NCBI GenBank assembly: GCA_937927445.1 | Contig: CALAOB010000105.1 | Location: 1 to 43,516, forward strand | Direction of reading: 5' to 3' | Length of the DNA stretch: 43,516 nt | From: an uncultured Oribacterium sp. | GTDB lineage: Bacteria; Bacillota; Clostridia; Lachnospirales; Lachnospiraceae | Shown: in pieces, positions 41,830 to 43,516 of the stretch | Numbering within the stretch: the first letter of the stretch is position 1 | Layout: each line of letters opens with the position of its first letter | The notes under the pieces: model-generated | What the model saw: the letters and a program-made list of their open reading frames with translations, nothing else | Databases searched by the model: none | Told to the model about the DNA's origin: nothing | Translations under genes and position numbers: made by a program

Positions 41830-41841
41830 TCGCTTTTTTTA

Positions 41842-41878
41842 TCAGCGCAGATCATTTTTTGATGATGATCTGCGCTGA
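41842..41878 (+). terminator. Long stem-loop after the glycerate kinase gene
   Basis: TCAGCGCAGATCAT (41842-41855) and ATGATCTGCGCTGA (41865-41878) form a perfect 14-bp stem. The T-run lies before the stem and not after it, so its role as terminator is likely but not textbook. Confidence 0.6.
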
Positions 41879-41918
41879 AATTCGATTCAGGTACAGGTTA
41901 TAAAATTAACGCGGAAGT

Positions 41919-41986
41919 CAGGATTTTAACGTTCTTTTCTTGACATATAAGTTATGTATTTAACGCATGACATTCGTAAAATCCTG
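41919..41986. promoter_or_regulatory. Upstream region of the GltD-like gene: TTGACA inside an inverted repeat
   Basis: CAGGATTTTAACG (41919-41931) and CGTAAAATCCTG (41975-41986) are inverted arms with one bulged base. A perfect TTGACA (41940-41945) lies between them; the -10 is unclear. TTAACG also recurs three times (41907, 41926, 41960). No gene lies in 41880-42052. Confidence 0.45.
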
Positions 41987-42052
41987 TATTAGGATGGAAC
42001 ATGTTGAGTTTGAAAAAAGTAAAAATGCTTCGATATCAGGGGAGGATACAAG

Positions 42053-43288
42053 ATGCCTATTCATGTTTTAGAGGAAGCCAATCGTTGTCTGCAGTGTAAG
42101 AATCCGCAGTGCCGGAAGGGTTGTCCGATCAATACGAATATTCCGGAGATGATCCGTCTTTTTAAGGAAAATGAGCTCGAGACTGCGGCAGCGATGCTGT
42201 TTGCAAACAATCCGCTTTCCGTCGTATGCTCACTCGTATGTAACCATGGCAAGCAGTGCGAGGGTCACTGTGTACGTGGTATCAAGGGCTCCCCGGTTCA
42301 TATTTCTTCCATCGAAAACTATATTTCTGATTCCTGCTTCGAGCGGATCAAGGTAAAGATGGCGGAGCCGAACGGCATGAAGGCAGCGGTCATCGGTGCA
42401 GGTCCGGCCGGCATCACCATCGCGATCCTGCTCGCAAGCAAGGGCTATAAGATCACGGTCTTCGAGAGCCGTGATAAGATCGGCGGCATCATGCGCTATG
42501 GTATCCCGGAGTTCCGCCTGCCGCACAGCATCCTCGACCGCTACTACACGAAGATGCGTGAGATGGGTATCCTCTTCCGCCCGAACTTCACCATCGGCGG
42601 GAACATCACCCTCGAGGATCTCTTCCGCGATGGCTATCGCTCCATCTTCATCGGTACCGGTGCATGGCGTCCGCGTCGTATGCTGATTCCGGGCGAGACC
42701 TTCGGCAATGTGCATTATGCGATCAATTATCTCAATAACCCGGAGTCCGTCGACCTCGGTCAGTCCGTGGCTATCTTCGGCTCCGGAAACTCGGCGATGG
42801 ATGTCGCACGTACCGCGATCCGCCAGGGCGTGAAGAATGTAACGGTATATGAGCGTCGTGATAAGGTGACTGCCTCCCCGGATGAGTTCGAGTTTGCGAA
42901 GCTCGATGGCGTGCAGTTCGAATTCCACGAGACCGCTACGGCGATCAAGGATGATGGCGTGATGCTTTCTGAGACAGAGGTGCAGGAGGATGGCAAGGTT
43001 GTGACGAAGCCGGGTACGGAGCATTTCGTTCCGTGCGATTCCGTTGTGATCGCTGTTTCCCAGGTGCCGAAGCACCGCCTCGTCGAGCACAACTCCGGCC
43101 TCAAGCTGAACGAGCGTGGCACCCTAGCGACCGATGCAGAGGGTGAAACCACCATGCCGGGCGTTTTCGCTTCCGGCGACGTCGTCACCGGTGCGAAGAC
43201 CGTCGTTGATGCCGTTCACGTATCGAAGATGATCGCCGAGGAGATGGATCAGTACATGCAGGCGCATAAGGACGACGCGAACGCCTGA
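42053..43288 (+). CDS. GltD-like NAD(P)-dependent FAD/Fe-S oxidoreductase
   Basis: A 411-residue homologue of the glutamate synthase small subunit. The N-terminal ferredoxin-like part holds C12, C15, C20 and C24 and a second group C59, C63, C69 and C73, ligands for two [4Fe-4S] clusters. The FAD site VIGAGPAG is near residue 112, the NAD(P) site IFGSGNSAMDVA near 240, and GVFASGDVVTG closes the FAD domain. No large GltB subunit is nearby. Such stand-alone proteins pass electrons from NAD(P)H to unknown partners in clostridia. Slightly shorter than GltD (about 456). GGGAGG precedes the ATG. Confidence 0.88.
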   Translation: MPIHVLEEANRCLQCKNPQCRKGCPINTNIPEMIRLFKENELETAAAMLFANNPLSVVCSLVCNHGKQCEGHCVRGIKGSPVHISSIENYISDSCFERIKVKMAEPNGMKAAVIGAGPAGITIAILLASKGYKITVFESRDKIGGIMRYGIPEFRLPHSILDRYYTKMREMGILFRPNFTIGGNITLEDLFRDGYRSIFIGTGAWRPRRMLIPGETFGNVHYAINYLNNPESVDLGQSVAIFGSGNSAMDVARTAIRQGVKNVTVYERRDKVTASPDEFEFAKLDGVQFEFHETATAIKDDGVMLSETEVQEDGKVVTKPGTEHFVPCDSVVIAVSQVPKHRLVEHNSGLKLNERGTLATDAEGETTMPGVFASGDVVTGAKTVVDAVHVSKMIAEEMDQYMQAHKDDANA

Positions 43289-43375
43289 TACACGAAAACA
43301 TGAGCCAGGACCCCGGAGGGCTGCCATCGAAAGCACAGTACTCCGAGACCGGAAGAATCTAAAAAAACACCCCTA

Positions 43376-43468
43376 AGAAGCACTAGACCCTCGGCAATCG
43401 CTGAGTTTTCCTGATGAAAACTCAGCGTTGACCGAGGGTGCTGAGGAAAAATTACTTCAAGTGCTTCT
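43376..43468. other. Large nested stem-loop structure at the right edge
   Basis: Outer arms AGAAGCACT (43376-43384) / AGTGCTTCT (43460-43468), middle arms ACCCTCGG (43387-43394) / CCGAGGGT (43432-43439) and inner 11-bp arms GCTGAGTTTTC (43400-43410) / GAAAACTCAGC (43416-43426). An alternative stem ACTTCA / TGAAGT (43454-43477) would break the outer one. It may be a terminator of the preceding gene, a leader of the next gene, or a small RNA. Confidence 0.55.
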
Positions 43469-43516
43469 GTTATGAAGTGACCGTTGTCAAGGGGGGAATT
43501 AACTTTCCGGAGTCAC

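Noticed and set aside
41842..41878. A canonical terminator for the glycerate kinase gene
   Set aside because: The stem is excellent but the T-run lies before it on the plus strand, and on the minus strand the following bases are A; I kept it only as a probable stem-loop terminator.
1..43516. CRISPR arrays, insertion sequences, phage or toxin-antitoxin genes
   Set aside because: No regularly spaced repeats, transposase, integrase or phage proteins were seen in the coding regions or gaps.

Overview
The window reads as chromosomal DNA of a moderately GC-rich Gram-positive Clostridia. My best guess is a Lachnospiraceae-like gut or rumen anaerobe. The grounds are A/G-rich Shine-Dalgarno sites of the AGGAGG type, lipoproteins with short LxAC lipoboxes followed by Ser/Thr/Ala/Glu-rich linkers, clostridial gene types (PepF, ABC-F, DUF819, a stand-alone GltD-like flavoprotein) and the 23S rRNA 3' end at the left edge. 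The genus is not decidable from what I can see.

Layout. 1-45 is the 3' end of a 23S rRNA gene, with no 5S gene behind it, followed by a strong terminator. 220-11279 is a peptide-scavenging block: LysR regulator, PepF oligopeptidase, Dpp/Opp ABC transporter (binding lipoprotein, two permeases, two ATPases), an L-Ala-D/L-Glu-type dipeptide epimerase and a serine beta-lactamase-fold hydrolase. Together they look able to import short peptides, probably including cell-wall peptides, and convert their D-residues. 11454-14730 holds tRNA-Val(CAC), an ABC-F ATPase with an almost leaderless promoter, and a DUF819 membrane protein. 14894-23652 holds two parallel cassettes, each a divergent LysR regulator, an SLC13-type anion permease and a sugar-acid dehydratase (one enolase-superfamily, one UxuA-like), followed by an iron-type alcohol dehydrogenase; a headless LysR (HTH only) sits beside the first.

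23820-41829 is a sugar-diacid (glucarate/galactarate) island: galactarate dehydratase GarD, glucarate dehydratase GudD, a GudX-like paralogue, a tripartite tricarboxylate transporter (TctB, TctA, TctC), tartronate semialdehyde reductase GarR, a DHDPS-superfamily lyase in the slot normally filled by GarL, an aldo/keto reductase, a PrpR-type regulator with a ruined AAA+ domain, a PPC-domain protein and glycerate 2-kinase. The inferred route is glucarate or galactarate to 5-keto-4-deoxyglucarate, then pyruvate plus tartronate semialdehyde, then glycerate, then 2-phosphoglycerate. Two paralogous LysR regulators flank garD. 42053-43288 is a GltD-like FAD/Fe-S oxidoreductase, and the right edge carries a large stem-loop structure.

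The most striking signal is regulatory. The promoters of garD, gudD and tctBAC share one geometry to the base: a 15-bp LysR-type box (T-N11-A, arms like ATAAG/CTTAT) centred 29 bp before a TTTAC(T/G) -35, a 17-bp spacer and a TATA(A/C)T -10. The gudD and tct promoters are duplicates of each other over about 130 bp, with all landmarks at identical spacing. Other points worth attention are the degenerate PrpR-like regulator, the aldolase replacement, an array of four perfect hairpins at 38163-38338, and several promoters set inside inverted repeats.
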